DNA of 64,000 bases from Symsagittifera roscoffensis. Lineage: Eukaryota > Xenacoelomorpha > Acoela > Convolutidae. The position numbers and the translations under genes are program-made. The notes below the pieces were generated by a model. That model had not been told where the DNA came from. It was given only the letters and a program-made list of their open reading frames with translations, and ran no database searches. The stretch is taken from the NCBI RefSeq assembly GCF_963678635.1, contig NC_087062.1:5880193-5944192 (forward strand), in the 5' to 3' direction. Shown here one piece after another: positions 19,970 through 33,120 of this stretch. The number at the start of each line of letters is the position of its first letter. Positions within the stretch are counted from its first letter, which is position 1.

Positions 19970-22900
19970 AGAATCACTCAATTGACCCCCAAGTCCCTGA
20001 AAAGATTGATGAGATCTGTTCCAATTAGCAGTCATAGCTGAAAAGAACATCGACATTGACTTGCTGCTAGATCCCGTGGATTGAATTCCTACGACTCAGC
20101 CTGCTCTAGAAAATACCCCGGAAGCCAAGGAAACAAGCAAAGAAAGTCCGAATCTAGCGGAACATAGACGTTTCAACGATGAACAAAGTGCCTCTCAAAA
20201 AGCATAACTCAAGAACTTAAGTGAATGAGACAAGAAGAGGCAGACAAAAAGCTCAGATCGCTACTGTATTTATCCCTCGGAGCAGAAAGTAAAAGAATTT
20301 GTAGCCAAAATATCACGAAAAATGAAAGCCTTCACATTTCATATATTAGATTTTCACGCCACATTTTTTATCAGAACAACATACATAACGTTTGAAATGG
20401 ACAAACTCCTAAACAGGAAAAAAAAAGATGGAGAAAAAATCTACAACATTTTTGGGAACAGTTTTTCATAATTAATCTGAAAAACTACGATATTCAGAAA
20501 AAAAATTGCCAAAACTCTAACTCCAATGAATGCCTTAAATGTAGCTAGTGTTAGGAATGAGCGAAAAGGGAATAAGAAACCATCTAGATTGAACAACCAG
20601 TTTTTAAAATTCGGGAAATTTTGTACATAATAGCAATAGAAGAAACGTTAATGTTAAACGGGAACCAACTCTAGCCATTGAAAGAGGTAGCTTATGTTTA
20701 AAATAGAGGGAAAACTTTACAAAAGGCCATTTACCTGTCTGACCAGCTGAAGACGCTACCTGTCAAAACTGTGAATATAAAGGGCATTTCACTAAAAACT
20801 GTAAACCGAAATGTGAAATTAACTGTGAATCGAAACGATCTTTCCGGTTCTTAAACCAATACATAAAACTTGTTCCAACCTCACAACTTTGGGCAGCCCC
20901 TCGAGACTTTTAATGAAAAGAGAATCAATGTTCCCATAGAGCGAAAACCACACTATCGCATTCCAAAATATCAATTAAAAAATTATAAATCTAACCGAAA
21001 ACACTTATTTTGACGTAAAACTCCTAACAAGGTTTAAATCAGAGGCTTCACAGTGGACTCGGCGCTTCACTAGAACAACTCCACCGGAACGACAGGAAAA
21101 AAGTCTCGTTTTCATCTAGAATTAATTGTACAGAATCTGTAAAAATGTACATGAATTTTTTTTTTCAAAATGCCATTTACCTGTCTGCCCAGCTAAAGAT
21201 GCTACCTATCACCACTCTAATTAAAAATAACATTTCACTAAAAACTGTAAATCAATACGTAAAAATGTAAAAATTGTAAAGAGACAAAATGTTGTACATA
21301 GCACAGGAAGAACATCCGTCGGATGTCACTGGTGTAAACATCGATCTCGTATATAGAGAATTCTGTGGTGTCATTAATGTGTGGTCCGAAGGAGGTCAAA
21401 TTGACAATGAAACCTTTTTAACACTTAACGAAACCACTATTTTTGATTGAAATGTAAAGGAATTGCAAAAACTGCTGAATATTGCCTTGAAAATTGATAA
21501 TCATGTTTGCTTAACATCCGGGTAGACTCCGCGAGCCCAGTCAGGATCCTGAAGACGAATGTTAAACACTAACCAAAGTTAAGAAACTGCTACATCGTAA
21601 TGTTTCCAGTGGATCAAAGAACGAAGGGTTTGTATTTTGGATTTACAGACACTGCCATCAATATCATCGGCAAAATCATAATCCCCATATTCTCCAACGG
21701 ATGATACAACAAAAGCTGACCTGTCTCCTTAACAGACGACTACAGAAAAAAAATTGTGAAAGAACAATTTGCCAAAGGTGGGAGTTGAAGTCGCTCAGAA
21801 GAGTTGCCCTTATCACATCTCCCAAAAACCTAGGAATTCAGTTAATTCTATTCAACCCTTCACAAAAAACGAGACAGAAAGAGTTTTCTACGAAGATAAA
21901 AACATTTTTTCAAATAAAAAAATCAAGAATCAATTAAAAATATTTCTCTTTCACGAACCCATCAAACCAATTCAACTTAAGTGGAGAAGAGTACCTGTAC
22001 ATTTACTATGCTCAAGTAAAAAAGAATTGCTTAGACTGAAATCCGAGGGACAAATCAAAAAACTTAAAAGTTATGTTCAAGACTGTTTTATTAGCCCCAT
22101 TATTATAAATTGCAAGATTGACAATTCGATTAAACTAGCGTTAGACTCAAAGTTCATAAATAACAAATAAACAAGAACAAATTCCAAATGCCAAACATTC
22201 ATGAACTTGTTGACAACGTCAGGGCCACTCTTTTTGAAAAATCCATCGGAAAGGTTTGATTTACCAAACTTGATTTAGAAAACGCATATAACCATTTAGC
22301 TTTAGACGTTTTTACTAGCAAACAAGGCAATATTAACATACAGCAAAGTTATATGTTAGCATATACCAAGATGACTTTTAACTAGTTTTTGTAGTTTGGG
22401 AGATATGCCCAACGAATTTCAAAGAGTCATGATTTCTATAATTCCTGGTACAATTTAAGATCGTGACGATTATTTAAATTTATCCAAAGGAGACAATTCT
22501 GAACATAAACAAATTAATTGTATAAAAATTTTATCGACACTTGACAGTTATAATTTTGCCATCAAGTCAAGTGGCCAAACTATACATTTAAAAAAACAAA
22601 ATTGAGTGACTTAAGTTTTAAATAACAGACACAGGAGTATCTCCTTTAATAGACAAAACTTATTCAATCAAAAAATCCCTCTTACCAAAAACTTGAAAGA
22701 ATTACGATCTTTTTTTTGTTTTTAAACCAATACTTGAAATTTTTTCTAAGTCTCGCAACCTTGGGCAGCGCCTTGAGACTTTTTGAATAGCAAACCAATA
22801 ATTTAATAGAACAAAAACCACACTATCGCTTTTCAAAATCTCAAACAAGAAATCATGCTCTAACCTAAAACACACATTTTTACGTAAAACTCCAAACCAG

Positions 22901-23577
22901 GGTTAATTCAGAGGCTTCATATAGTGGACTCGGCAATTCATTAGAACAACTCTACAGTAATGACTGGAAAACAGTCTCAATTGCATTTAGAATTTTATAT
23001 CTTCATAAATGAAATTAATCGACTAACGAATTAGAACTACAGGGTTAGTACGGGCCGTTAAACATTAAAAAAACTATCTGTATATTTCACAATTCGAAGT
23101 CAAAAAATATTATATAGCCTTATTTTCTGCATTTTCTACTAAGTACAGCAACAAAATTTCTCATAGTAGACTTACACACTGGGCAGATAGACTTCTACCG
23201 TTCAATTTCTCAGTTGAGCACGTAGCGGGTTTTTTTGGGGTTTTACAAATTTAATTGCAATACTTCCTTCGAACAAAGCCACCCCGATTTCAAATTACAA
23301 TGAAGAGTTTGTTGTAGCATTGGTTTCAAAAGTCAATCAATCATTAATTCCATCAGATAAAAATTTACCTTTCAATTGCAACGTAGTTGTCTCTAATTTG
23401 GAAAATTCCAAATTTGTTTTAATACATAAAAAAAATTATCGCATCAATCTGAAATTACATTATTTTCCGTCTTCACACTTGCAATTTCAAACACAGTTAA
23501 TCAGAGTTTTGTTCATCAAAAAGCATTCGCTCGGGTTATACCGATACTGATACTTCAAAAATTTTAAATTTTCATTT
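19970..23577 (+). mobile_element. Ty3/gypsy relic, copy 1 (gag to RNase H)
   Basis: Decayed element in sense orientation. A nucleocapsid zinc knuckle CQNCEYKGHFTKNC (CX2CX4HX4C) is at 20761-20802. Reverse-transcriptase start MPNIHELVDNV..FTKLDLENAYNHL is near 22,187-22,320, and the MPNEFQRVM word is at about 22,405. The RNase H end HWADRLLPFNFSVEHVAG is near 23,177-23,232. All are broken by stops and frameshifts. The copy ends at the unit 1/2 junction before the integrase. No LTRs were recognised. Confidence 0.7.
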
Positions 23578-24262
23578 TGGGGTTGGTCGCACCAGCGGAT
23601 TAAGAGAGGGTGGTTGGGCGGGGGCAGAAGCTTTCTTTTCAGTCATTCGACCCTCTGCCGACCCAAAGGGTGCCCTATTTGTACTATTTTGAGATATGCG
23701 TTTTTGGATAACTGACCCTAAAATTTTTGGTCTGTTTTTTTTCTAGCTTTTGCCTACCGCGCAGAAAACTTGGTGTCAAAATGGGGTCTTAATAGTGATT
23801 TGGTAGAGCTCAGAAAGTCAATTTGGTCGACCTAAAAAAAGGTCGAGAAAGTTTTCGATTTTTTTTGAAAACTCTCTCATCTCGAGAAAATCCTAGATCT
23901 GCCCCTGCTCCCCTCTTTGAACTTTTTTCTAAACTTTTCCAAAAGTGAAAAGCTTTTATGAGGTGTGAGGTGTGAAAAAGTAGAGTGTGAAGAAAATGTT
24001 CATGATGTCATAGACAGATTTGACGCCAAAAATCACTACTTTTGCATAAATTTGCTTAATTTTTGTTGATTTCTGAATTATGCAATCTTGTATTTTTTTC
24101 AAAGTTCTGCTTCCCTCCCCCTCCCTCAGAAAAATCCTAGATCCGCGCCCGGTTGGTCGGCCATAAAATGGATGTCATATAGCGCCAAAGTGGGGCCCTT
24201 TGGTATAGTCAGAGTCAGGGGTCGAATCCCTGAGAGAAGGCGTCAGTTCAGCCCCCCCATCC
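23578..24262 (-). mobile_element. hAT-like MITE fragments, unit 2 copy
   Basis: Near-identical to 15,652-16,335 (poly-C shorter). See the unit 1 entry. Confidence 0.5.
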
Positions 24263-24714
24263 CCCGAATCGGTTACTGGTCTAAAAAGCCGTCAAATTAA
24301 TATAATCCTCTATCGCCCAAAGACAACGAAACGGAGTATAAATTCTTTATAATCCATTTTTTTTTTGCTCGAATTTAAAAGTGAATGTAAATGCCATAAT
24401 TTGTTTTCGCTTCGTTTCGAGCAACATTTTCTGCCTTGTTCACATTCTGATGTACGTTATGAATGCACAGCCTAACAAAAAGATCGATAAAAATTGATTT
24501 ATCGGTAACAGTTGATCGAAAACAAAAAATGATTTATTGCTTTTGTATTAGTAGCAATAAATACGTTTTAGATTGAATAAAATCAATTTTTTCTTGTTCC
24601 GACCATTTTCGCGAATCCCCGAGGGGAACGGGGTTGCCCGGCAAATCTCCTAAAAACCCCCTGGTTCGATCTCCTGTGAACTATTTTCGGTGGACTTAAA
24701 TTCTAAAATTGTTG

Positions 24715-25103
24715 GGTACTACTATGATAGAGTGGTCCCTTGGCAATAACCAGGTCCCTTGAGAATAAGACACCTAAGAGCTCTCAAATCGTTAAATAGT
24801 TATGATTGAGCCCTTCAGAAAGATGTCGCATTATATTTTAGTGGGTTTTGATGGCAAATAAGTCAACCCAATCATATGGTTGTTAAACCGTAAAATAAAG
24901 TAATGCGAGCAAATTTCAATATGTATACAATAGTGATTAAAATTTTCAATCTGAAAAGTTTTTGGCTGAACATATTTTGCAAGATTTTTGAAACGAATAA
25001 TTTATAAACCAACTAGTTTTCCAAATTATAACATGCAATATGCATGCGGGACCTGTCTATCATTAGTTGCTTTTTCGAGGGACCACTCTATCATAGTAGT
25101 ACC
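24715..25103. mobile_element. 389-bp TIR element with 8-bp target duplication
   Basis: Perfect 26-bp terminal inverted repeats: 24715-24740 starting GGTACTACTATGATAG and 25078-25103 ending CTATCATAGTAGTACC. They are flanked on both sides by AATTGTTG (24707-24714 and 25104-25111). Unit 1 has a single AACTGTTG at 16784-16791 in the same place, so this is a filled site against an empty site. No ORF. An 8-bp duplication fits hAT or Merlin-type elements; ends beginning GG fit Merlin better than typical hAT ends. Confidence 0.9.
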
Positions 25104-25158
25104 AATTGTTGAGCCGCTTGCATAAAAAAAACTTCAAGGTGAAATTTTTTTTCAAGAC

Positions 25159-25387
25159 CTCCAGAAGGGTTGAAGTGGCCCCGCATGCACATGGTGACCA
25201 TGAGGATGTGATAGGACTTCCGGGAACCCCCACCATGCAGTGAGCCCTGCTCCACAGTCGGCGCAGAATCGTTTGCAAATTTGGAACCCCGCGAAGAAAC
25301 AGTGAAGCTGACAGCAGCTGCCAGCAAAACCAGCTTGAAAGACAATTTAACTGTGTTAAAATGTATTTTAAATGTATTTTTCGACAT
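25159..25387 (-). CDS. UGT exon 1, second copy
   Basis: Same reading as 17068-16840: start MSKNTFKIHFNTVKL, signal-peptide core, then SYHILMVTMCMRGHFNPSGG. The presumed donor is GGAG|GTCTTG (GT at 25158-25157). Changes at the protein level are only Asn3 to Lys and the Ala-to-Gly before the donor. Phase 1 again fits exon 2 at 14252, so it could serve as an alternative first exon; it has no downstream exons of its own in the duplicated unit. In this copy the frame stays open upstream to 25534, which I regard as chance. Confidence 0.6.
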
Positions 25388-25541
25388 GGACTTAAGTCGA
25401 TAGCTCTTAACTAACAGCTGTATCACACGTGATTTGATTTGACGATTCTGTTGTACTGTTTCTAGCCAGGCAATCAATCGTTTAACTATGTCGCCATATT
25501 TGGGGTCTAGGACAACAAGCCGACGGGACTTCAAGCCGAAG

Positions 25542-27595
25542 GGACTTCAGGCCGAAAATTAAACTTTACAAGCGCCTCAAATCATTATTTTTTCATATGT
25601 AAAACGTTGCTTGTCAAAATCGTAGGCTATTTTACTCCATAATAAGCGTTATTTATGACCATGAATCACTTGAGATTGGCATCCGTTAAAAATATCAGCC
25701 GGTTTTTGAAATGCCTAAATTATAAACAAGAAAGTTACCTTCAACCGTGTTTTGTTTTTCAACTTCCCTAAACATCATTTGGAGGCTTAAAATCGATGAA
25801 GACGCTAATAAGTACCGAATAAAGATCATGAAATTGAGAAATTCTTCAAAAAAAAATTCCAAATTAATCATATTTCATGACTTAGAGAGAAAATTTTCGG
25901 CTTGAAGTCCATATTTGTAAGAAGCGGACCGAAGGCGGAGCAATAAGCAGAATGGTCTAAGAGCAGAATAGGTCCAAGAGCAGAAAAATAGAAAAATATC
26001 AACTTTTACTGATTAATATGGGCAAATTGATAAAAAAATTCTCAGAATCATCTATAATACCAAGAGAATGAATGATTTACTCATGAATTGAATAATTTCT
26101 TCATTGAATTTTTCTAAAAATCTTGATTAAATTAGTCAAATTATGCTTAAATTATTAGTTTATTTGGTAATATTGACTATTATTATAATTCATTTACCGA
26201 TCAGCTCATAAAAGTTGATGTTTTCTATTTTTCTGCTGTTGGACCCATTCTGCTCTTTGACCATTCTGCTTATATAGACTGGCCACCCAAAGGACCGAAT
26301 ATTCTAGAAATAAAACGTCATTGAATTTAAGGCGTATTCAAGTCATGAATTTATTTTATTTCATTTTCCGCGTGATATGGGTAGTGAAAAGTTCATACTG
26401 ACGACTTGAATGAACGGATTCATGAATTTCGCGATGCTACTGTGGGTTTTGGTGAAACTGATCTACTTAACAATTACCCCCCTTTTAAGAAAGGGGGGGG
26501 GGCAATTGTTAAGTAGAAAAATATAACGCAATTTGGAGCAATCAGATTGCCGCAAAATTGCAGTAGCAATACAAAGCTCCAGCGCTAATTTACTGCTTTT
26601 ATTAAAAGGGGTGGCAATTGTTAAGTAGATCCGGTGGACCAAATCGCAATTGCTATCCTCTTGTTGAAAACTCAAACTTTCTTTTAGGTCGACCAAACTG
26701 ATTAGCCAATTTTTCATTAAAAAGCATAGAGCGATACTGTGACGAATAAATTTTTTGCGCGCAGGTAAATTTCTTACCAAACAGGCCAAAAATGAAGTTT
26801 TTTAAACAGTTTTTGAAAGTTTTGATCTTATATTGAATTTATTTTTACCATTATTACTATTGATACGTTAAAAAAGCAACGTTAAAATAATAAAATTAAT
26901 GTTAACAAAATTCAGGCGTGTAAACAGTAATTTAAACAAGGGATCTACTTAGCAATCTCCCCCCCCCTATTGTATCTACTAAATAATCCCCCCTTCTTGA
27001 AAAGGGGGGATTGTTTAGTAGATCCTAAACAAGCGCCAAATGAAGACTTTTTGGGCGCTAAAGGATTAATTAGTAAGAGGGATTTGCCCGCCAAAATCTT
27101 CAAATTTTAGCGCAATTATTTTCTTAACCTCAGTGCTATGATTTTTATAAAAGCCATAAGCGCCAACAAATCAGAGGTAAAAGAGAAATTCTCGTTTTTT
27201 CAGAAAAAAAAAGGAAAAAAAAGAGGGTCGAAAACATTTTTTTTTGAAAAATCTATAATTTTTCTCTTTTTTATTTGGCGCTTTTATTAAAGACAGCATT
27301 TCAAATGGGGCTGTAAAACAGTGCCGAAGTACAACAGTGCCAAAATATAAAAGTGTTCAACAGTCTAAAAGTCTAAAAGTGTAAGTGTAAAAGTAAAACT
27401 GTTGATTTTCGGCACTGTTTAACATTAAATTTATTTTCGGCACTGTTGTACTTCGGCACTGTTGTGATGCCCTTAGAGTGCCGGAAATAAATTTATTGTT
27501 CAACAGTCCCGAAAATCATTAAGTTTCGGCACTTGAACGCTTTTTCAGTTTCGACAAGTTGTACTTCGGTACTGTTGAACGCCCCCCCCCCCCCC
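25542..27595. repeat. Unit 2 copies of the MITE cluster
   Basis: Repeats 17,221-19,285: the GGGACTTCA-ended MITE (25542-25911), the TA-flanked MITE (about 25945-26272), two foldback elements (about 26460-26630 and 26940-27024) and the CAACAGTGCCGAA cluster (about 27305-27595). Differences are mostly in poly-C/G length. Confidence 0.65.
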
Positions 27596-28279
27596 ATTTC
27601 AAACTGATCAGCCATACGATCGTACTTAAAAATAAAATTGTCGAGTAAGTTTGAACATTTTTGACGGTGTTTTGAAGTGCAATCATTTAGCATGCATGCT
27701 ACAAGTTGCAGAAATAGTTTGGAGGAAAGTGCCGCTGATTGATACCTCCTGACAATACAATTTATTTTTGTCTTAGGACAATTTATTCGTCCAAAAAAAT
27801 CAGAAAAACAAAAAAACGCGCTATTGAGCTGTTTACGGAGAATCACTGTTCTTTTTCTGTTTAACCATTCACAGATTTTTTGTTTGTTTTTCTCATTAGT
27901 GACGACTTTCGAATGACTAAGAAAATATTTGTTAGAGCTCAAATTTCGAAAAAAAACATCTAGTACCGCAATCTATTAGGTGATTCAACTGTCTACAGAA
28001 AAAGAAACATTGTTAAAACATAGCAAAGATGGTTGCGATCTGAATTTAGATTAGAGTTGTTTAAGCATTTTAAAGACAGGTCTTAGTTGACCTTCACTCT
28101 TTATGTTCACTCCTTCGCTAACTTTTTAACCATCGTTTTAATGATTCAGTAATTCACTGTTTTAACTTCTTTTAAGTTCTTTTAATTTTTTGAATAGGAT
28201 TATTTATAGCATTAGATTAATTTATCATGTTGCAGCCTAGCACTAACGAAGTAGGCGTCAGCGGAATACCATAATTCTG

Positions 28280-31200
28280 GCAGAATCACTCAATTGACCC
28301 CCAAGTCCCTGAAAAGATTGATGAGATCTGTTCCAATTAGCAGTCATAGCTGAAAAGAACATCGACATTGACTTGCTGCTAGATCCCGTGGATTGAATTC
28401 CTACGACTCAGCCTGCTCTAGAAAATACCCCGGAAGCCAAGGAAACAAGCAAAGAAAGTCCGAATCTAGCGGAACATAGACGTTTCAACGATGAACAAAG
28501 TGCCTCTCAAAAAGCATAACTCAAGAACTTAAGTGAATGAGACAAGAAGAGGCAGACAAAAAGCTCAGATCGCTACTGTATTTATCCCTCGGAGCAGAAA
28601 GTAACAGAATTTGTAGCCAAAATATCACGAAAATTGAAAGCCTTCACATTTCATATATTAGATTTTCACGCCACATTTTTTATCAGAACAACATACATAA
28701 CGTTTGAAATGGACAAACTCCTAAACAGGAAAAAAAAAGATGGAGAAAAAATCTACAACATTTTTGGGAACAGTTTTTCATAATTAATCTGAAAAACTAC
28801 GATATTCAGAAAAAAAATTGCCAAAACTCTAACTCCAATGAATGCCTTAAATGTAGCTAGTGTTAGGAATGAGCGAAAAGGGAATAAGAAACCATCTAGA
28901 TTGAACAACCAGTTTTTAAAATTCGGGAAATTTTGTACATAATAGCAATAGAAGAAACGTTAATGTTAAACGGGAACCAACTCTAGCCATTGAAAGAGGT
29001 AGCTTATGTTTAAAATAGAGGGAAAACTTTACAAAAGGCCATTTACCTGTCTGACCAGCTGAAGACGCTACCTGTCAAAACTGTGAATATAAAGGGCATT
29101 TCACTAAAAACTGTAAACCGAAATGTGAAATTAACTGTGAATCGAAACGATCTTTCCGGTTCTTAAACCAATACATGAAACTTGTTCCAACCTCACAACT
29201 TTGGGCAGCCCTCGAGACTTTTAATGAAAAGAGAATCAATGTTCCCATAGAGCGAAAACCACACTATCGCATTCCAAAATATCAATTAAAAAATTATAAA
29301 TCTAACCGAAAACACTTATTTTGACGTAAAACTCCTAACAAGGTTTAAATCAGAGGCTTCACAGTGGACTCGGCGCTTCACTAGAACAACTCCACCGGAA
29401 CGACAGGAAAAAAGTCTCGTTTTCATCTAGAATTAATTGTACAGAATCTGTAAAAATGTACATGAACTTTTTTTTTCAAAATGCCATTTACCTGTCTGCC
29501 CAGCTAAAGATGCTACCTATCACCACTCTAATTAAAAATAACATTTCACTAAAAACTGTAAATCAATACGTAAAAATGTAAAAATTGTAAAGAGACAAAA
29601 TGTTGTACATAGCACAGGAAGAACATCCGTCGGATGTCACTGGTGTAAACATCGATCTCGTATATAGAGAATTCTGTGGTGTCATTAATGTGTGGTCCGA
29701 AGGAGGTCAAATTGACAATGAAACCTTTTTAACACTTAACGAAACCACTATTTTTGATTGAAATGTAAAGGAATTGAAAAAACTGCTGAATATTGCCTTG
29801 AAAATTGATAATCATGTTTGGTTAACATCCGGGTAGACTCCGCGAGCCCAGTCAGGATCCTGAAGACGAATGTTAAACACTAACCAAAGTTAAGAAACTG
29901 CTACATCGTAATGTTTCCAGTGGATCAAAGAACGAAGGGTTTGTATTTTGGATTTACAGACACTGCCATCAATATCATCGGCAAAATCATAATCCCCATA
30001 TTCTCCAACGGATGATACAACAAAAGCTGACCTGTCTCCTTAACAGACGACTACAGAAAAAAAATTGTGAAAGAACAATTTGCCAAAGGTGGGAGTTGAA
30101 GTCGCTCAGAAGAGTTGCCCTTATCACATCTCCCAAAAACCTAGGAATTCAGTTAATTCTATTCAACCCTTCACAAAAAACGAGACAGAAAGAGTTTTCT
30201 ACGAAGATAAAAACATTTTTTCAAATAAAAAAAATCAAGAATCAATTAAAAATATTTCTCTTTCACGAACCCATCAAACCAATTCAACTTAAGTGGAGAA
30301 GAGTACCTGTACATTTACTATGCTCAAGTAAAAAAGAATTGCTTAGACTGAAATCCGAGGGACAAATCAAAAAACTTGAAAGTTATGTTCCAGACTGTTT
30401 TATTAGCCCCATTATTATAAATTGCAAGATTGACAATTCGATTAAACTAGCGTTAGACTCAAAGTTCATAAATAACAAATAAACAAGAACAAATTCCAAA
30501 TGCCAAACATTCATGAAATTGTTGACAACGTCAGGGCCACTCTTTTTGAAAAATCCATCGGAAAGGTTTGATTTACCAAACTTGATTTAGAAAACGCATA
30601 TAACCATTTAGCTTTAGACGTTTTTACTAGCAAACAAGGCAATATTAACATACAGCAAAGTTATATGTTAGCATATACCAAGATGACTTTTAACTAGTTT
30701 TTGTAGTTTGGGAGATATGCCCAACGAATTTCAAAGAGTCATGATTTCTATAATTCCTGGTACAATTTAAGATCGTGACGATTATTTAAATTTATCCAAA
30801 GGAGACAGTTCTGAACATAAACAAATTAATTGTATAAAAATTTTATCGACACTTGACAGTTATAATTTTGCCATCAAGTCAAGTGGCCAAACTATACATT
30901 TAAAAAAACAAAATTGAGTGACTTAAGTTTTAAATAACAGACACAGGAGTATCTCCTTTAATAGACAAAACTTATTCAATCAAAAAATCCCTCTTACCAA
31001 AAACTTGAAAGAATTACGATCTTTTTTTTGTTTTTAAACCAATACTTGAAATTTTTTCTAAGTCTGGCAACCTTGGGCAGCGCCTTGAGACTTTTTGAAT
31101 AGCAAACCAATAATTTAATAGAACAAAAACCACACTATCGCTTTTCAAAATCTCAAACAAGAAATCATGCTCTAACCTAAAACACACATTTTTACGTAAA

Positions 31201-33120
31201 ACTCCAAACCAGGGTTAATTCAGAGGCTTCATATAGTGGACTCGGCAATTCATTAGAACAACTCTACAGTAATGACTGGAAAACAGTCTCAATTGCATTT
31301 AGAATTTTATATCTTCATAAATGAAATTAATCGACTAACGAATTAGAACTACAGGGTTAGTACGGGCCGTTAAACATTAAAAAAACTATCTGTATATTTC
31401 ACAATTCGAAGTCAAAAAATATTATATAGCCTTATTTTCTGCATTTTCTACTAAGTACAGCAACAAAATTTCTCATAGTAGACTTACACACTGGGCAGAT
31501 AGACTTCTACCGTTCAATTTCTCAGTTGAGCACGTAGCGGGTTTTTTTGGGGTTTTACAAATTTAATTGCAATACTTCCTTCGAACAAAGCCACCCCGAT
31601 TTCAAATTACAATGAAGAGTTTGTTGTAGCATTGGTTTCAAAAGTCAATCAATCATTAATTCCATCAGATAAAAATTTACCTTTCAATTGCAACGTAGTT
31701 GTCTCTAATTTGGAAAATTCCAAATTTGTGTTAATACATAAAAAAAATTATCGCATCAATCTGAAATTACATTATTTTCCGTCTTCACACTTGCAATTTC
31801 AAACACAGTTAATCAGAGTTTTGTTCATCAAAAAGCATTCGCTCGGGTTATACCGATACTGATACTTCAAAAATTTTAAATTTTCATTCTGAAATGTTTT
31901 ACTTCTTATCTTTGAATCTTAAATTTTTTAATACGACCCTTGGTATTGATTGTATAAATTCTGTGAATATGTCTATTAAAAAAGTTGTAATTATTCTTTC
32001 TACATCCGACAAAAACGTTTCTTTTAACAAAGACCGTTTAAACACAACCCATTTCTCCTTAGTCAAAAGTACCTTGATTCCCTAAATTTACACAATAAAC
32101 CACATGACATTAGCACTTTTTTCAATAGGGAAATACTCAGTTTACTTACAGAAGAAGAAAAGCTGTTATTAACATTTATGGGAGCTCTCCAGGGAAAACT
32201 AGATCTGAGTAATTGCAACTTCAAGGCATATTACCATCATTACATTAAAAACTTACACGAAACCGAAGGATTGCTCTATGAGAACAGCGAATTAGTATAC
32301 CCTTTCGCGTTAAAAAATGCAATTATGTGAAATTTTGCATGAAACTCACCCAGGAGAGTTTGGAATGAAATTTTTAGCCAATTACATTTGCTGGCCTCAT
32401 ATTTGCGGACAAATCCATTACCATGGTATCAATTGTACTCATTGTACGCGAACGGGTAAGAGTACTGAAACCTTAATCCCAAACAATTCCGTCGGAAAAT
32501 TACTAGAATTTTCACATATCAATGAAGAAATAATCTAGCCTCTGCAGACCCACTAGAGATTTCCTTTTGGACAAAAAGTTTTATTTTACTTGCATCGATC
32601 GTTTTTTCGAAAATCCCTACTGAAAAAATAAATCAAATAATTCCACAACTACCGTTGTAGATTTTTTTCCAGATTATATTTATTTTGACGGCATACCCAA
32701 TTCTATTAGGGTCAATCACGCATCTTGTTTCAACAGTCAAAACTTTAAACTATTCTGCAATTTAAATCACATAAATTTATTATTTTAAAGGGTCGGTGAT
32801 TACAGATCCAACGGATTTTTAGAAAAGCTTGTAAATACTGTAAAAACAAAACTTCTCGCCATGTCCTACGACCATCTTAGACCCACAATAAATGGCGCTT
32901 TCCCATGTATCACATGGAAATCTTCATTCATCATGACAATCATCTATAAAATGTTCAAAATGTTCACTCTTTGAAAAACACTTTGCAAGAAAACCGAACA
33001 AGTTTTGGAAACATTCAGCTGCAGATAAAATGAAGATTATTTCAGGCAAAGGGAAATCTATAATCTCAAAATCCCATCCCTCAACCATATCTTTTCCCCC
33101 CTCTTCATATTGAACGTACG
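28280..33120 (+). mobile_element. Ty3/gypsy relic, copy 2 (gag to integrase)
   Basis: The fullest copy. Zinc knuckle CQNCEYKGHFTKNC is at 29073-29114. A fused pol fragment lies at 30012-30482 (SKKELLRLKSEGQIKKLESY). Reverse transcriptase starts near 30,500 and RNase H ends near 31,545. The integrase zinc-binding domain is in the frame 32317-32538 (LHETHPGEFGMKFLANYICW then C-x2-C), followed by a broken integrase core to about 32,930. Many stops and frameshifts. No LTR was seen. Confidence 0.7.

Larger units (their letters stand above)
15652..23577 (+). repeat. Segmental duplication unit 1
   Basis: From GGGGTTGGTCGCACCAGCGG (15,655) to about 23,577 the sequence is repeated, nearly identical by eye, from 23,578 to about 31,888. 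Differences are mainly homopolymer lengths, a few substitutions, a 389-bp element in unit 2 and a divergent patch near UGT exon 1. It includes UGT exon 1, several MITEs and a Ty3/gypsy relic. Confidence 0.85.

Noticed and set aside
19970-23577. LTRs for the second Ty3/gypsy family
   Set aside because: I looked for direct repeats at the ends of copies 1 to 5 and found none that bracket a copy; ends are lost or too diverged.
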